Assembly (NCBI GenBank): GCA_007258455.2
Contig: VDFB02018296.1
Span: 47,540,007 to 47,604,006 of the forward strand
Length of the DNA stretch: 64,000 nt
Origin: Sequoia sempervirens
Taxonomy: Eukaryota; Streptophyta; Pinopsida; Cupressales; Cupressaceae
Direction: 5' to 3'
The notes beneath the pieces are model-generated. The model did not search any database and was not told the DNA's origin. It saw only the letters and a program-made list of their open reading frames with translations. A program made the translations under genes and the position numbers. Positions 24,801 to 36,390 of this stretch are shown here, one piece after another; position 1 is the first letter of the stretch; the number at the start of each line of letters is the position of its first letter.

Positions 24801-24807
24801 TATAAAT
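24801..24807 (+). promoter_or_regulatory. TATA box of NAGK
   Basis: TATAAAT, 52 bases before the start codon. That implies a very short 5' leader of about 25-30 bases. Confidence 0.6.
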
Positions 24808-24858
24808 CATAGACCGCATTGAGGGCAAGCTCTGTGATTCACAGGGCAGACGAAATCA

Positions 24859-25926
24859 ATGGCGAGTCCCATGTCTGCAGGTGGGTTTGCTTCATCAATT
24901 TCCTTCTCTTCGTCCCTCAAATGCCCACAAACTGTAAGTTCTTTTTTGCCCACATTAAGAAACCCAATAAAAATAAACCCTAGGTTTATGAAACCTTCAC
25001 GGTCAAAGTCATGCAGTTCTAGAGTGGTCACGTGCGCGGTTGCTAACACAGAGCGTTTAGCCCCGAAAGTTGATCTTCATACTGGGCAAGATAGAGTGGA
25101 CATATTGTCAGAGGCCTTGCCCTTCATTCAGAAGTTCCAAGGTAAGACTGTTGTAGTTAAGTATGGAGGAGCAGCCATGAAAAGTGAGGTTTTAAAAGAT
25201 GGGGTGATTAAGGACTTGGTGTTGCTTTCCTGCGTGGGATTGAGGCCTGTGTTTGTACACGGTGGTGGCCCAGAAATCAATGAATGGCTTGGTAAGGTGG
25301 GGATTCAGCCACAGTTTAAGAATGGTCTCAGAGTCACAGATGGGGCCACCATGGAGGTTGTGGAGATGGTGCTGGTGGGAAAGGTGAATAAATCATTGGT
25401 CTCTTTGATCAATAGGGCTGGGGGCAATGCTGTGGGGCTTTGTGGGAAGGATGGGAAGCTCATCACCGCAAGGCCAGCAGGGAGTGACTTGGGTTTTGTG
25501 GGAGAAGTTGCTGACGTAAATACTAGTGTATTGAAGGCCATTGTTGCGAACGGTAGCATCCCTGTGATAGCGTCTGTTGCAGCTGATAACAATGGGCAGG
25601 CTTACAATATTAACGCTGATACTGTGGCAGGGGAAATTGCAGCTTCTCTGGGTGCAGAGAAGCTCATATTGTTGACTGATGTAGCAGGACTGCTTTTGGA
25701 TAGAAATAATCCAGAGTCACTTGTAAAGGAAGTGGATATAAAAGGTGTGAAGAAGCTTATGGAGGAGGGGACTGTTTCTGGTGGAATGATTCCTAAAGTG
25801 AATTGCTGTATTAGGTCTATTGCGCAGGGAGTTCGAACTGCTAGTATCATTGATGGAAGGCTTCCTCATTCTTTGCTGTTTGAGATTCTTACAGATGAAG
25901 GGGCCGGGACAATGATCACAGGTTGA
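24859..25926 (+). CDS. NAGK: Acetylglutamate kinase, plastid (EC 2.7.2.8)
   Basis: It phosphorylates N-acetyl-L-glutamate with ATP, the second and controlling step of arginine/ornithine synthesis in plastids. In plants it is known to be relieved of arginine inhibition by PII binding. The 355-aa frame is complete and uninterrupted. Residues 1-60 form a Ser/Arg-rich, acid-poor stretch typical of a plastid transit peptide. The amino-acid kinase fold follows: KYGGAAM (101-107, with the ATP-site Lys101), HGGGPEIN (134-141), [11 protein letters not shown] (155-165, acetylglutamate site), [14 protein letters not shown] (248-261, catalytic Asp254), LLTDVAGLL (271-279) and GGMIPK (308-313, Lys313). 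The C-terminus is [23 protein letters not shown]. Length matches other plant NAGKs, which I recall as also intronless. The start is the first ATG after the TATA box. Likely functional. Confidence 0.97.
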   Translation: MASPMSAGGFASSISFSSSLKCPQTVSSFLPTLRNPIKINPRFMKPSRSKSCSSRVVTCAVANTERLAPKVDLHTGQDRVDILSEALPFIQKFQGKTVVVKYGGAAMKSEVLKDGVIKDLVLLSCVGLRPVFVHGGGPEINEWLGKVGIQPQFKNGLRVTDGATMEVVEMVLVGKVNKSLVSLINRAGGNAVGLCGKDGKLITARPAGSDLGFVGEVADVNTSVLKAIVANGSIPVIASVAADNNGQAYNINADTVAGEIAASLGAEKLILLTDVAGLLLDRNNPESLVKEVDIKGVKKLMEEGTVSGGMIPKVNCCIRSIAQGVRTASIIDGRLPHSLLFEILTDEGAGTMITG

Positions 25927-27220
25927 TTGACGTGATGTGTTTGAGGGATGTTTCTTTTTTTGGCTTCTCCAGTTGTTATTTTAGGGTTCTTGCCATGGAT
26001 AAATATTTCATGTCTTAGATTTTTGAGTTATATTGGACTAGGGTTTTGGCTTGCACAAAGTGGGTGATTGATATCAGAATCCAGTAAGAGTATATTAATT
26101 GCAAAAATGGCCGAGCTCCTAGCTCCTCTAGAACATCTAGAAAGTGGGGATAAATATGGCATATGCAATGGAGATGCATAAGCTTCTGTAAGGGTCTTTT
26201 CTTCATTTATCAATTAAATAAATTGGCAAGTTCTGATTACCACTTGACATGATGTGGTGGAGGTGGAACTTTACCTTCTGCTCCAATTTAAGAAAATGGA
26301 GGACTTGTCTTTTTGTGTCTTTTGGGGAATCTGATTTTCAAGGGAATGTTTGTTATTGTTAATCCAGCTGTTTTTTTTTCAATCTTACAACACCAGGTTA
26401 AGTCTGTAGTCTTTATTTTCCAATGGCTATATGATAGCTGTTCCATCGGATGATAGAATTTGAAATGTAATTTCAAAGGCATAATATAAGAAAATGAATA
26501 CTGCGAGAGTTTTTCTTTTTTTTGTGGGTTTCTTTAACGAGCTAGATTGCTGCTGAAATTGATTAAATTCCATTTGAAATTTTACAGTTTTTCTCTCTTA
26601 CTTTTAACAATAAAAACTGCATCAGCAAGCGTCAGACTAATTATGAAAGCTAATGTGTCAATGTATTTGCAAAGAAGTATATTTCCCATTTCACAAATAC
26701 TGCAATAGAGTGTCATTAGCTTTTCTTCAGGATTGTTCCAGTGAACTATTAAGACTGTTTCTTGTGCCGTGAATTCTATTCCTTGCTTTGCATCATCGAT
26801 GATGAACATTGGAATCTTTCAGTCCGTAGTTACAGATCTGGTATATTTTAAACTAATGTCACCTCTATCAGCCAAGGAAATACGATCACATTGGTGTTCA
26901 TTGTCTGGCTTACCTTCCTCTTCCTATCTGGAATTGCATTTGGATGTGATCTTACCCTGATTTTGTCATATTATCATCTCTACTTGAGGAAGAAGTTTTA
27001 GTTAAAATTCAACACTCCCTATTATCACTGCATGTGATAACATCTGGTTTTAGTTTCAATTCATTCTCTCGTTGATTTTATTGTGAAAGGCTTTTCAGTT
27101 TCCTACAGAGTTCCATTACCTTCTTTTCTTTATGTTTTACTTCACTCCAGCAATGATTGGATGTGCCATCTTCGCCTGATTTTGTCATATTATTATCTCT
27201 ATCTGAGGAAGAAGACTTAC
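25927..27220. other. NAGK downstream region
   Basis: It contains the presumed NAGK 3' UTR (an AATAAA lies at 26217-26222) and then the region left of the eIF3L pseudogene exon. I looked on the minus strand for the eIF3L C-terminal exons (about 200 residues are expected after the last recognised exon) and did not find them. The segment 26952-27000 repeats 27173-27220. Confidence 0.5.
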
Positions 27221-28070
27221 TTGGACAGAGAGAGAGACATATAGCCAACAGAGCGTACATTTGTTCATTTTTTTTCAATATTTGATTAAACTGTGGAGAT
27301 TTCTGATGAAACTGTTTAGTCTTAATTATATACGATAGAACCTGGTTGAATGCCTTTATTGCCTCAACATACCTGTTACCAGAAAATCATTACCACCTTC
27401 CCCATAGCCAAATCACAATCTATAATTGTTAAAAGCCATCACTAAAGATCAATAATGTAAAAGATAAAAGAAATAAAATAAACTATTAATACTATTTATC
27501 TGAAGCAGTTAATTTTTTTTAAATGTAGGATTGAGCTTGATATATGGTTTTCTGAGAAAAGCGTATACAAGAATAGTACAAATTAAGAGCTATTTATCAA
27601 ATTGGATGAAAAAGATTAACTTGTTAGTTCAACAAAAAACCAGGCTTTTATTTTTTCAGTAGCTTAGCTAGTGATAATTGTAATTTCATCAAATAGCTTG
27701 TTTATTAAATAAGGTCCAGAACAATGAGCATGTAAATGATACAGAAACTATGGTGATGAGATATGCAAAAACAGATGCTGATCTTTGATATTAATCACAA
27801 CCTAACATTAAAAAATATTGATAGAAAACGGGTTCAAGAAAGTACAGATTCTACATATCTTTTAACATAAACTTAAAGCATAAGACTTCAAATTTTCAAG
27901 TTAGTAAAATTCAGGATCCTGATATCTAATATATGGTGAATAGACATTATAATATTATATTGATGTCGGTTGGCTGATATTTATTAGTACCATGGGCATG
28001 AATACTACCAAATATTTTTACTGTTTGAACTTTGTACATTTAAGAATTAGGATGCATGTTTTCGAGTTCA

Positions 28071-28075
28071 CATGG
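28071..28075. repeat. Target site duplication, left (CATGG)
   Basis: CATGG directly precedes the left LTR start; the same five bases follow the right LTR at 31476-31480. Confidence 0.9.
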
Positions 28076-29165
28076 TGACGCAGGAGCTTTTTGTGGTTTT
28101 GGTTTTCTTTGCTTTTGACATTTGTTTGATTGAGATTTTTGGCTTGTGAGGTGTATGGGAGACCTGCGCTGCTGTGTTGGAGGCATCTTTAAACATCGCA
28201 AATAAAAACTTCAAATTGGAAGCATTGACATGGCTCGCAGCCTATGGAGCAGTTGCGCCTCAATGGAATGTGGTCGGGTGAAATGCCATGATTAACGCAT
28301 GAGCATAATTTATTTAACTTTCATTGAAGTATCCACATGGGGGAAGGCATATTATATATGCAGTTGAAAATCGAACCACATGGGAAACCGCAGTCAGAAG
28401 AGCATGAGGGAGAGAAAAAACAGTTACCATTGCTTTCAGTTATGAAAAACAGAGTATAACGCGGGAAGTTAGGAAAAAGAAAAAGGGGAGAGGCAAACGG
28501 TGAATAGATGGATCTGCCCGAGCCAGTAGCTATGAGGCAAAACGGTTCTTGGTAGAAGAATGAAAGGAAATAGACAAAACAGCAATTGCAAATAAAAAGA
28601 ACTGACAGGGATGATGCGAAGGGGGAGCAAATCGCTGCAAATTGTATTGCTGAGTGCATTAAGTATTCAAATTCTGTAATTGCTTTGTGAATCGCTTCTT
28701 GTTAGCAGAAAAATGACAAAACTTGGCTTTCTTTCATGGATGTTTGAGTTCATGCGTTCTATTAATCTGCTTTGAGTTTTTGTTACTTAAGTGAGGAAGA
28801 AGTCAAATGCTCCTGTCACCATTTATCATGAATCTGCCTGCTGGGTCGATTCAGCATTTCGCTACATAGGATTTGGCGCTTCATGAAATGCTCTTGTTTT
28901 GAGCTTGCTAATTTTTGTTGCCATCCAGTGTTAAAATTTCCTGTCTCTTTTCACATCGCCTTCTAACGGATGCTGTTTTTTTGAATGAATAAAGGATGAG
29001 TCTTTTACAGCGTTAATACTTGTTCTGTTGTGCCTTTGTAAGGTGCCTGTCGCCTCTACATTGTGTTGGCTAAGTTATTGGCACCAACGTTCTGAGGACA
29101 GTTTGACTGAATTGAGTAATCTTTTACTTGCTGTTTTTGGCTATGCTTAAATAACATAGCTATCA
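28076..29165 (+). repeat. 5' LTR (1090 bp) of the 3.4-kb element
   Basis: Starts TGACGCAGGAGC and ends AGCTATCA. It matches the 3' LTR along its whole length with scattered substitutions and small indels. A possible TATA stretch (TATTATATATGC) lies near 28348. Long minus-strand ORFs in it recur in the 3' LTR and are by-products. Confidence 0.93.
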
Positions 29166-29168
29166 ATT

Positions 29169-29180
29169 TGGTATCAGAGC
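29169..29180 (+). promoter_or_regulatory. Initiator tRNA-Met primer binding site
   Basis: TGGTATCAGAGC, three bases after the LTR end. All 12 bases are complementary to the 3' end of the iMet tRNA encoded at 47935-48006. Confidence 0.93.
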
Positions 29181-29389
29181 GAGAAAGATCTAGGAGAGCC
29201 TAAAAAGGTCTGGGAAGTGGAATACGGTTATGCTCGTAGGAATTTGACAGGTTAATAAGAACCTAGGTACCAAAAGACTGGGTAGAGGAAAAAGAGAGAA
29301 GCCCTAGGTGAGGTATCATGAAGTGGAAAAAAGAAAAGAAAAGATGCAGTAGCATACCGTAAAAGAAAGTCTCAAGAAGAAAGAAGAAA

Positions 29390-30248
29390 TGACAAATAAT
29401 GTGAAAAAGCAGCAGTTGAAGTGGGATAAAGAAATGGCTGAGTTGAGAAGAGATTTAGAAAAGTGAAGGAAATGGATTGAGGAAAGAAGCCAAGAGTATG
29501 ATTGGTATTGGCCCATGAAAAAGAAGTTGAAGTGGCCTGTGCAGATGATAGTTCAGAAAAGAAGAGGGCAAAATATGGCTGCCTTGAACAAAGTAGAGAA
29601 AAGAGGTTTAGGTAGCAGAGAGTTGCTGAGCGAGCAACGTGCACCTGAAGAGGTAAAAAAAAGTTCTCGCGGAGGGAACATAAGGACAAGCAATGGAAAG
29701 CAAGGTATGATGAAAGATTTAAGAAGGAAGAGCAAAAAGGAGCAGATGTGGAAGGCAAAGAGATGAATGGTGAAGAAATTACAGAGTTAGAATTTGAAGA
29801 AGGTGCAGTAAGTGCAAAAGATTTATGCGCATGATTTTTAGCGATAGGACAGGAGTGGATGGAGAAGCTCGCTAGTGAAGGTATGAAGACAAATGGGACA
29901 GCCAAGGATACAGAGATGAAGTTGGCAGCTGATGGTAAAGAAGCTATTGCTATGGGAAAGGAAAAGAAGATTTACTTACCTTCAGAAACAACTTGCAAGA
30001 AGCTTGAGGAGAACACATGCAAGGTGGAAGGTAAGCAAGTTGATGTGAATGATTTAAATTATGATGTTTTTGAATCTTTGAATGAAATTGTCAAAGGGAA
30101 GAGTTTAAAACAAGAAGTTGAAAAAGATGTGGAACCCAATAGTGACAGTGATACATATGACTGTGAGATGGTGTTTTGGAGGCTTTTAGATGGAAAAGAC
30201 ATAAGAAAGAGGAGATATAGAAAGAAAAAAGAAAACAAACGAAAATAG
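29390..30248 (+). pseudogene. Lys/Glu-rich ORF remains of the non-autonomous element
   Basis: Open pieces are 29515-29766 (83 aa, basic) and 29859-30248 (129 aa, MEKLASEGMKTNGTAKDTEM start, acidic-basic mix, ending in a Lys/Arg run). A helical stretch, KQQLKWDKEMAELRRDLEK, precedes them near 29405-29463. Stops separate the parts. The composition suggests a coiled-coil, gag-like or remnant protein, but no known domain is visible. The 129-aa frame could be expressed; nothing shows that it is. Confidence 0.5.
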
Positions 30249-30374
30249 ATGGAACACATGGCAGTTGTTCAGAAAGATGTTGGAAGACACGAAAGAAAAG
30301 CACAGAGACATAATTTATGGTTGATGGTCTCATGTGCGGGAGCACATGCTTTTTTTTTGGTCTCCTGGTGAGTC

Positions 30375-31475
30375 TGACGCAGGAGCTTTTTGTGGTTTTG
30401 GTTTTCTTTGTTTTTGACATTTGTTTGATTGAGATTTTTGGCTTGTGAGGTGTATGGGGGACGTACGCTGCTGTGTTGGAGGCATCTTTAAACATTGCAA
30501 ATAAAAACTTCAAATTGGGAGCATTGACATGGCTCGCAGCCTATGGAGCAGTTGCGCCTCAATGGAATGTGGTCGGGTGAAATGCCATGATTAACGGAAG
30601 AGCATAATTTATTTAACTTTCATTAAGTATCCACATGGGGGAAGGCATATTATGTATGCAGTTGAAAATCGAACCACATGGGAAACCGCAGTCAGAAGAG
30701 CATGAGGGAGAGTAAAAACAGTTACCATTGCTTTCAGTTATGAAAACAGAGTCTAACGCGGGAAGTTAGGAAAAAGAAAAAGGGGAGAGGCAAACGGTGA
30801 ATAGATGGATCTGCCCGAGCCAGTAGCTATGAGGCAAAACGGTTCTTGGTAGAAGAATGAAAGGAAATAGACAAAACAGCAATTGCAAATAAAAAGAACT
30901 GACAGGGATGATGCGAAGGGGGAGCAAATCGCTGCAAATTGTATTGCTGAGTGCATTAAGTATTCAAATTCTGTAATTGCTTTGTGAATCGCTTCTTGTT
31001 AGCAGAAAAATGACAAAACTTGGCTTTCTTTCATGGATGTTTGAGTTCATGCGTTCTATTAATCTGCTTTGAGTTTTTGTTACTTAAGTGAGGAAGAAGT
31101 CAAATGTTCCTGTCACCATTTATCATGAATCTGCCTGCTGGGTCGATTCAGCATTTCGCTACATAGGATTTGGTGCTTCATGAAATGCTCTTGTTTTGAG
31201 CTTGCTAATTTTTGTTCCTATCCAGTGTTAGAGTTTCCTGTCTCTTTTCACATCGCCTTCTAATGGATGTTGTTGTTTTGAATGAATAAAGGATGAGTCT
31301 TTTGCAGCGTTAATACCTGTTCTGTTTTGCCTTTGTAAGGTGCCTGTCGCCTCTACATTGTGTTGGCCAAGTTATTGGCACCAACGTTCTGAGGACAACC
31401 TTGACTGAATTGAGTAAACTTTTAATTTAATCGAGCTCTCTGTATTGCTGTTTGGCTATGCTTAAATAGCTATCA
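30375..31475 (+). repeat. 3' LTR (1101 bp) of the 3.4-kb element
   Basis: Starts TGACGCAGGAGC and ends AGCTATCA at 31475, then CATGG. The sequence just upstream (GGTCTCCTGGTGAGTC) is a poor polypurine tract. Confidence 0.93.
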
Positions 31476-31480
31476 CATGG
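31476..31480. repeat. Target site duplication, right (CATGG)
   Basis: Identical to 28071-28075. Confidence 0.9.
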
Positions 31481-32318
31481 GAAATGTACCAAGCATGAAA
31501 CTTGGCCATCAAAGCTACCTTACATTCATAAATTCAGTTAAGGTTCTTCTGCTAACGGCAAGGTTCTTCTGTTAACAGCAGAGCAGCTAGTAAGCTCAGA
31601 AATCAACCACGTGTGCAGTTAGGTGGTCTAATCAAGGAAGAAAAATAAAATGTTTCTTTTGTCATAAAATAATACAATAAAAAATGATTGTGAAGTTGGG
31701 TAAAAGCAGAAAAAGGAACCACTGAGCTTTGAAAAAATGAGGATTGTGTAGAGTGGGATGTAACTTTTTAACATGAAGATGTGTACATTACTATAAAGTT
31801 AGCAACAGAATTTGGTTATGGATGAAAGGATGCCCGCTTTACTCAGTAAACATTCATCCACAAAGTTTCCATTGCAGAATCCTAGAATAAGAGGCATACT
31901 TTCCAACTTATGACAAATAAAAGGCGGCCACAGTGCCTGGTAGCATGCATAAATAGAGATCAAACAGTTCACAGTTTTAGTATTTACCTTCTCAACATAA
32001 GATTTGCAAAACCATAATAGTAAATTGTTGTGATGTGGCTTCCAATTACTGAATTGTAGACTCCTGGCTGGTTAACATCTATCGGTGTCAAGCACTTGAG
32101 TCCACTATAATAGTCTTCAAGCAAGCAATGCACACGAAGTAGACCTACAATACTAAAGTAACCCAGCACCTTCAGAACATTGCTTCCACCATTGTAATCA
32201 TATCATCAGTTGCCGTGAAAGTTAAATTCCCATCTTTCTCTTCCTCTAAAATCTGGATGATCATAGACTTCTCAAGAAGAGCTTACAAATAATTCAGCAC
32301 ACCATATACATTCCATAC

Positions 32319-33750
32319 CTATAAATAAAACAAAAACACACAGAAAATTGAAGTCACATGCATAAAATTTGAGAAAACTGAATATCGTCCATAATGTCAT
32401 GATAGGGGTAAAGAACTATAAATAGCTACATATATGGAAGGGTATGCATCTTCTTGGATACTTCATCCCGGTAGAGTTTAACTCTCCAAACACAGTTTTC
32501 AAGGCATACTAAAAACTAAATACAGGATAAAAAAATTAAAATCCAAATTGCGTGTCAGTTTTGTAGAAACCATAACAAAACTTTGTGCAAGTCAGAAATA
32601 TAAATAAACAACAAAATAACTCTATATGTGAGGTAGAAGTGGAAAGAAGCCAACAGAACATTGCGATAATCACAAGAACACTGGCCACCAATTTGTAAAA
32701 TAAATTTATCGGATATTAAATTTCATATTAGGCATGCATTTTTTTCACAGCTATTTATGGAAACTCATACTTGATACATGTATCTTTAAGGTCATAACAA
32801 ATCTTTGGAAGTTAGAGGGATTAAAGTTTTCCACGCTTGAATAAAGGTAAAATTTTGGACTTGTGTTATCCAGTATGCCATGGTCCAGATGTAAGGTGGA
32901 GTGATTGACATAACCATAGTTCACATACTCTGACTTGGCAGACCAAAAAATTTCAATTTGGCAAAAATTCAGCACCTTAAAAATTATTTAAATCTTTAAA
33001 AAATACTTACAGCTGCATGAGAGAAGGTTTTCTTCGAAGTTCAAGCTTAGGTGAAATACTTACCGCTATGGCCGTTGCGGCATTTTTTGTGCCTAATACT
33101 ATTCCTCACCCAATGTTGGATTGTATTCTGGAAGTTATTGCCGTTACGGAAGTCTTGCTTCTCATGTCTATCTGGAGAATATCTGGATTTGGGTTATCAT
33201 TGAGTACGGACATTATAATTGTAGAGGCCGAAGAAAGTTTTGCATGTGCTGAAGATGGGTAGACAATGTGTAGGAGGTGATTTTGTTGATGGATCAGATG
33301 ATAAAGACACGCTTTGTCACCATGTTGAAAACTCTCCAGATGCTGACAATGGTGAAGAACTAGCATTTTATGCATTTTAAAGAAGCCCATATTTTGAAGA
33401 TAGGTAGGAATCTAGTGTAGACAAAGCTCAATATGGATGGTTGCCTAGTTAGCTTGGAGTCATGCCCTTATGAGGGTTATGAGACAATTTGATGGAGCTC
33501 TATGGGTGTAGCTTGGCATGGATTGTTGTCCAATGGTTTGAGAGACTAGTGATTCAGGAGTTTAGGGAGATGGTAATCCAGGAACTTGGTTCGGAAGCTA
33601 CATTTGTATGAGGGTTTGAGGCAACTTGATGGAGTTCTATCTAGTGTAAGGTTTGTGTTCTAAGGAATGGCAAATTCATGGTTCAGATGATTTTAGTTTG
33701 ATATTCTTTATGTTATTTTGTTTTGTTTTGGTACAATAAGCCTTAAGAGG
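32319..33750. other. No recognised gene
   Basis: This lies upstream of the eIF3L exon and should hold earlier exons if the pseudogene were longer, but I found none. The open frames 33017-33262 (plus) and 33390-33106 (minus) overlap and match nothing I know. Confidence 0.4.
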
Positions 33751-34170
33751 AGGTATTAGAATAAAATTAAGAGGGCTTACTTTTGTAATAAAGTCACTAA
33801 CGTGACTTAAGAGAGTTTACTATTTTTGGTTTGCCTTTTTTAGTGTTTAGTGTGAGTTGTGTCATGTTTAACCAGTTACATGTTTATTTGATTCATCATC
33901 CAAACTCTATAAAGGGGATGAACCTCACTGTAATCTGTCCTAATATCTAATAGAATAATAATTAGTATACAGCCAAAAAAACCTGCATGTTGGCAATGTT
34001 TTCCACATTTTTGCCACATCCACCTGTTATTCCTACTCATGGCAGGGTCTACACTCGAACTCCCAAAGTACTTGAGAGTACTCACATGTTCCAGTATAGG
34101 AGTCCCCAAAAATTCGTGACAACAACTCAAGGAGTTTTTCCTACAAGGATTCGACACTAAAATATTTTGC
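33751..34170 (+). mobile_element. LTR-like fragment with TATA box
   Basis: A purine-rich AAGAGGAGG precedes TATTAGAATAAAATTAAGAG at about 33751. A TATA box (TATAAAGG, 33908-33915) and a TCTAATAGAATAATAATTAG stretch follow. This resembles the U3-R part of a plant LTR. No partner or coding region was recognised, so the call is tentative. Confidence 0.35.
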
Positions 34171-34849
34171 TGCGTACACAATAATGGTAACACTAGGGTA
34201 TAAGCCGTATAATAATGGCAAGGATCACACTGATTGGCACACTCTCCATGTTAATAATGCAAACCGCCAAGTTGAAGAGCAGTTTATCATAGGTGAATCT
34301 TGTCAAAATAGACACACAGATTTTGTGGACAACAGTATTCTGAGCTTGATGATTTATAAGCCTGTATATTTAATTAGAGAGCAAGCATGAATACTTACCA
34401 ATTTATCAAACCCAATAAAAAGAGTGTATCTTGACTAAAACAAGATTACATGTCTGCAAATTTTAGTTCAATTTGGACACATCCGAGTATCATCAAATAG
34501 AGTAGCAGCCCACCTTGCTAATAAATAGAGCAGGCCGAAGTTGGAGTTATGGATGAGGATGAAAAGTTATTATATAATCATGACAAGAATGCTATTTACA
34601 AAGAGATACTAATTATTATAAATGGAAAATCATTTAGTGTCATGTTGGAGTCTCTTTGATGGCATGGTTGAGGATCATTGGAACCATAGTAGAAAAACGT
34701 GGTCAGTATTTGCGTGTCTTGTTGTGACCTTTTCACACATCGCCCCATTGCAAATGGGGACCCTTTGTTTTTTGCTTTTTTTGCCTTGGCGTCGCAACTA
34801 CTAATTGCCAGTCTTTTACAATGAGGAGTTAAAGTTTTGAAGAGTCACC

Positions 34850-36390
34850 CGAGCCAAGTAGAGAATTCAAGCCCGAATTTGTGCTTAGACGTCACAGAAG
34901 TGCTCAAAAGACCCAGTAGATGAGGATTTCCTGTGCTTTCACTCAATTCTAACATTTCCTATTTTTTAGGGATTCTACTTTTTTGCTTTTTCGAAGTTCC
35001 ATTTTTGGCATTTCTGGACCAATCTGGAATTTACTATTTTTAGAAAGTTGCTTTTTGGCTTTTTCTATTTTTAGAGAGTGCTAGGTCTTACTGGTAGTGG
35101 AGTCAAAGTTTCCATTCTTAGAATTGAAAAGCGGGCAAAAATAAAGCAAAAATAAGCAAAAATCAGAATAATCATGAGAAAAGCAAAGAAAAGCGCATGC
35201 AAAGGTCTGAAAGGCAAGGAAAAGCGCATGCAAAAATCTAAAAAAATCAAGTAAAAATCCCACTTCTAAGGGAAAAATCAACAAAAAATCAAGTAAAAAG
35301 CAAGGAGATTATGGTGAAATTCGCCTAAGTCTGGAGAGGTGTGCCCATCAAGAAATCTAGCTGAATCATGGAAAAATCCATTTGAAATTCATCAAAATGA
35401 AATCCACTTGGGAAATCCAATTAAAATTCGTCCATTTGAAAAGTTTTGTTAAAATTCGCCCAAGTTCAAAAGTAAATCCAGTTGGATGATTCAAAATTCC
35501 AGTTGGTGAATGTATCTAAAAGTGAAAATTGGCTAAGGCAAATGAAAAATTCGAATTGGACTTCAAGAATTCCAGGATGAAGTCAAATTCCACTTGAAAG
35601 GATAAAAATTCTAGTTGAAAGTGAAATTTCCAAGGAGAAAATCGAAAAAATTAGCTAAGGCAAAGAGTTACCTTGGTAAATAAAGAAAATCCAATTGCAA
35701 AGTGGATAAGTCCACTTAAAGGTCGATATTTCCAAGGCAAGGAAAATAAAATAACTTGAGTTTTTTATTAAAAAACTTAACAAGCAAGCAAGAAGGGACA
35801 CCCTTGAAAAATAAAAAAGAAGAAGATAAGATCGCTTTTTGTGTTTTGAAACAAAGCAACCAATCAGAGAAGAGGTCGACCTAGGCTAATAAGGAAAGTT
35901 TTTATTATAAAAGAAGTGCTTGAGAGTTTATTTTTCATTATTCACAGGTCATATTTTCTCACAGGCAAACTTCTCTCAGCCAAAGGCGTCCTTCTTCTTT
36001 TCTTCTTGAGTTGCAAGTTACATTGATTCCAGAGCACAAGGTTGGATATTTTTCCTTCTATTTTCAGATTTCTTATGCAACTGCAGAATCATAATTGGTG
36101 AATTTGAAGAAGGAAAAATGAATTTTTATCTTGGATTTACAAAAAACTTCAGTTTTCAGCTCTAAAAGTCCAATAAATCGTTTAAAAAATTCTCTGAATG
36201 TTCTTGGAAAATGATAAGGGTTGCTGAGGAAATTTTATTTCATTCAAATTTATTTTCCAATCAGCCTTTCTAGTTGAATTCCAGAATTTTTTAATTAATT
36301 AATTGAAATACTCTCTAGCCATAAAATCTTAAGCAACGCCTTCTTTGCAATTTGTGAATATTTTCTAACTTCAAGCTTCGTACAGGTGCA
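34850..36390 (+). mobile_element. LTR/leader-like region of a plus-strand element
   Basis: An A-rich, Lys-codon-rich stretch with irregular repeats of CACTTG, AATCCA and AAATTCG words (about 35300-35760) precedes a TATA box (TATAAAAG, 35906-35913). A leader of about 450 bases then leads to an ATG at 36391. The arrangement looks like the promoter and leader of a retroelement. No second copy is present to prove an LTR. Confidence 0.4.

Larger units (their letters stand above)
28076..31475 (+). mobile_element. Complete non-autonomous LTR retrotransposon, 3.4 kb
   Basis: Two direct LTRs (28076-29165 and 30375-31475) flank a 1209-base internal domain with an initiator-Met primer site. A 5-bp target duplication CATGG surrounds the whole. 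The internal domain codes only for short Lys/Glu-rich peptides and has no protease, integrase, RT or RNase H, so mobilisation must have used enzymes from another element. The LTRs differ by a few percent by eye, so the insertion is relatively young compared with the other elements here. It sits in the large intron of the eIF3L pseudogene, opposite in orientation. It fits the LARD/TRIM-like class by structure, but I know of no named family for it. Confidence 0.93.
27221..32318 (-). pseudogene. eIF3 subunit L pseudogene (two exons, intron retained)
   Basis: eIF3L is a scaffold subunit of the cytosolic initiation factor eIF3. Two exons of a plant-type eIF3L remain on the minus strand. Exon A (32318-31988) begins after a TATAG acceptor with VWNVYGVLNYL, has VGLLRVHCLLEDYYSGL, and ends YYGFANLMLR plus AG before GTAAAT. 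Exon B (27372-27221) follows a CAG acceptor and reads YVEAIKAFNQ through KKNEQMYALLAICLSLCP, then a GTAAGT donor. The joined phase (AG|G, Arg) is correct. Exon A has a TAA for an expected Gln codon at 32285-32283 and a 1-base deletion near 32200-32206. The N-terminal part (about 170 residues) and C-terminal part (about 200) were not found. It is intron-containing, so it derives from a DNA duplication and not from retroposition. Confidence 0.88.

Noticed and set aside
25305..25850. Minus-strand ORFs of 95 and 82 aa
   Set aside because: Antisense shadows of NAGK, whose plus-strand frame shows all family motifs.
26582..26809. 75-aa minus-strand ORF as the missing eIF3L exon
   Set aside because: No similarity to the C-terminal part of eIF3L as I know it, and no splice sites in a matching phase.
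28321..28659. 112-aa minus-strand Cys/Phe-rich ORF, repeated at 30753-30956
   Set aside because: Both lie in the two LTR copies at the same offset. The second is shorter because of an indel, and there is no sign of selection on the protein.
33017..33390. Plus 81-aa and minus 94-aa ORFs as a gene or eIF3L exon
   Set aside because: They overlap on opposite strands, have no recognised motif, and neither matches the expected eIF3L N-terminal sequence.
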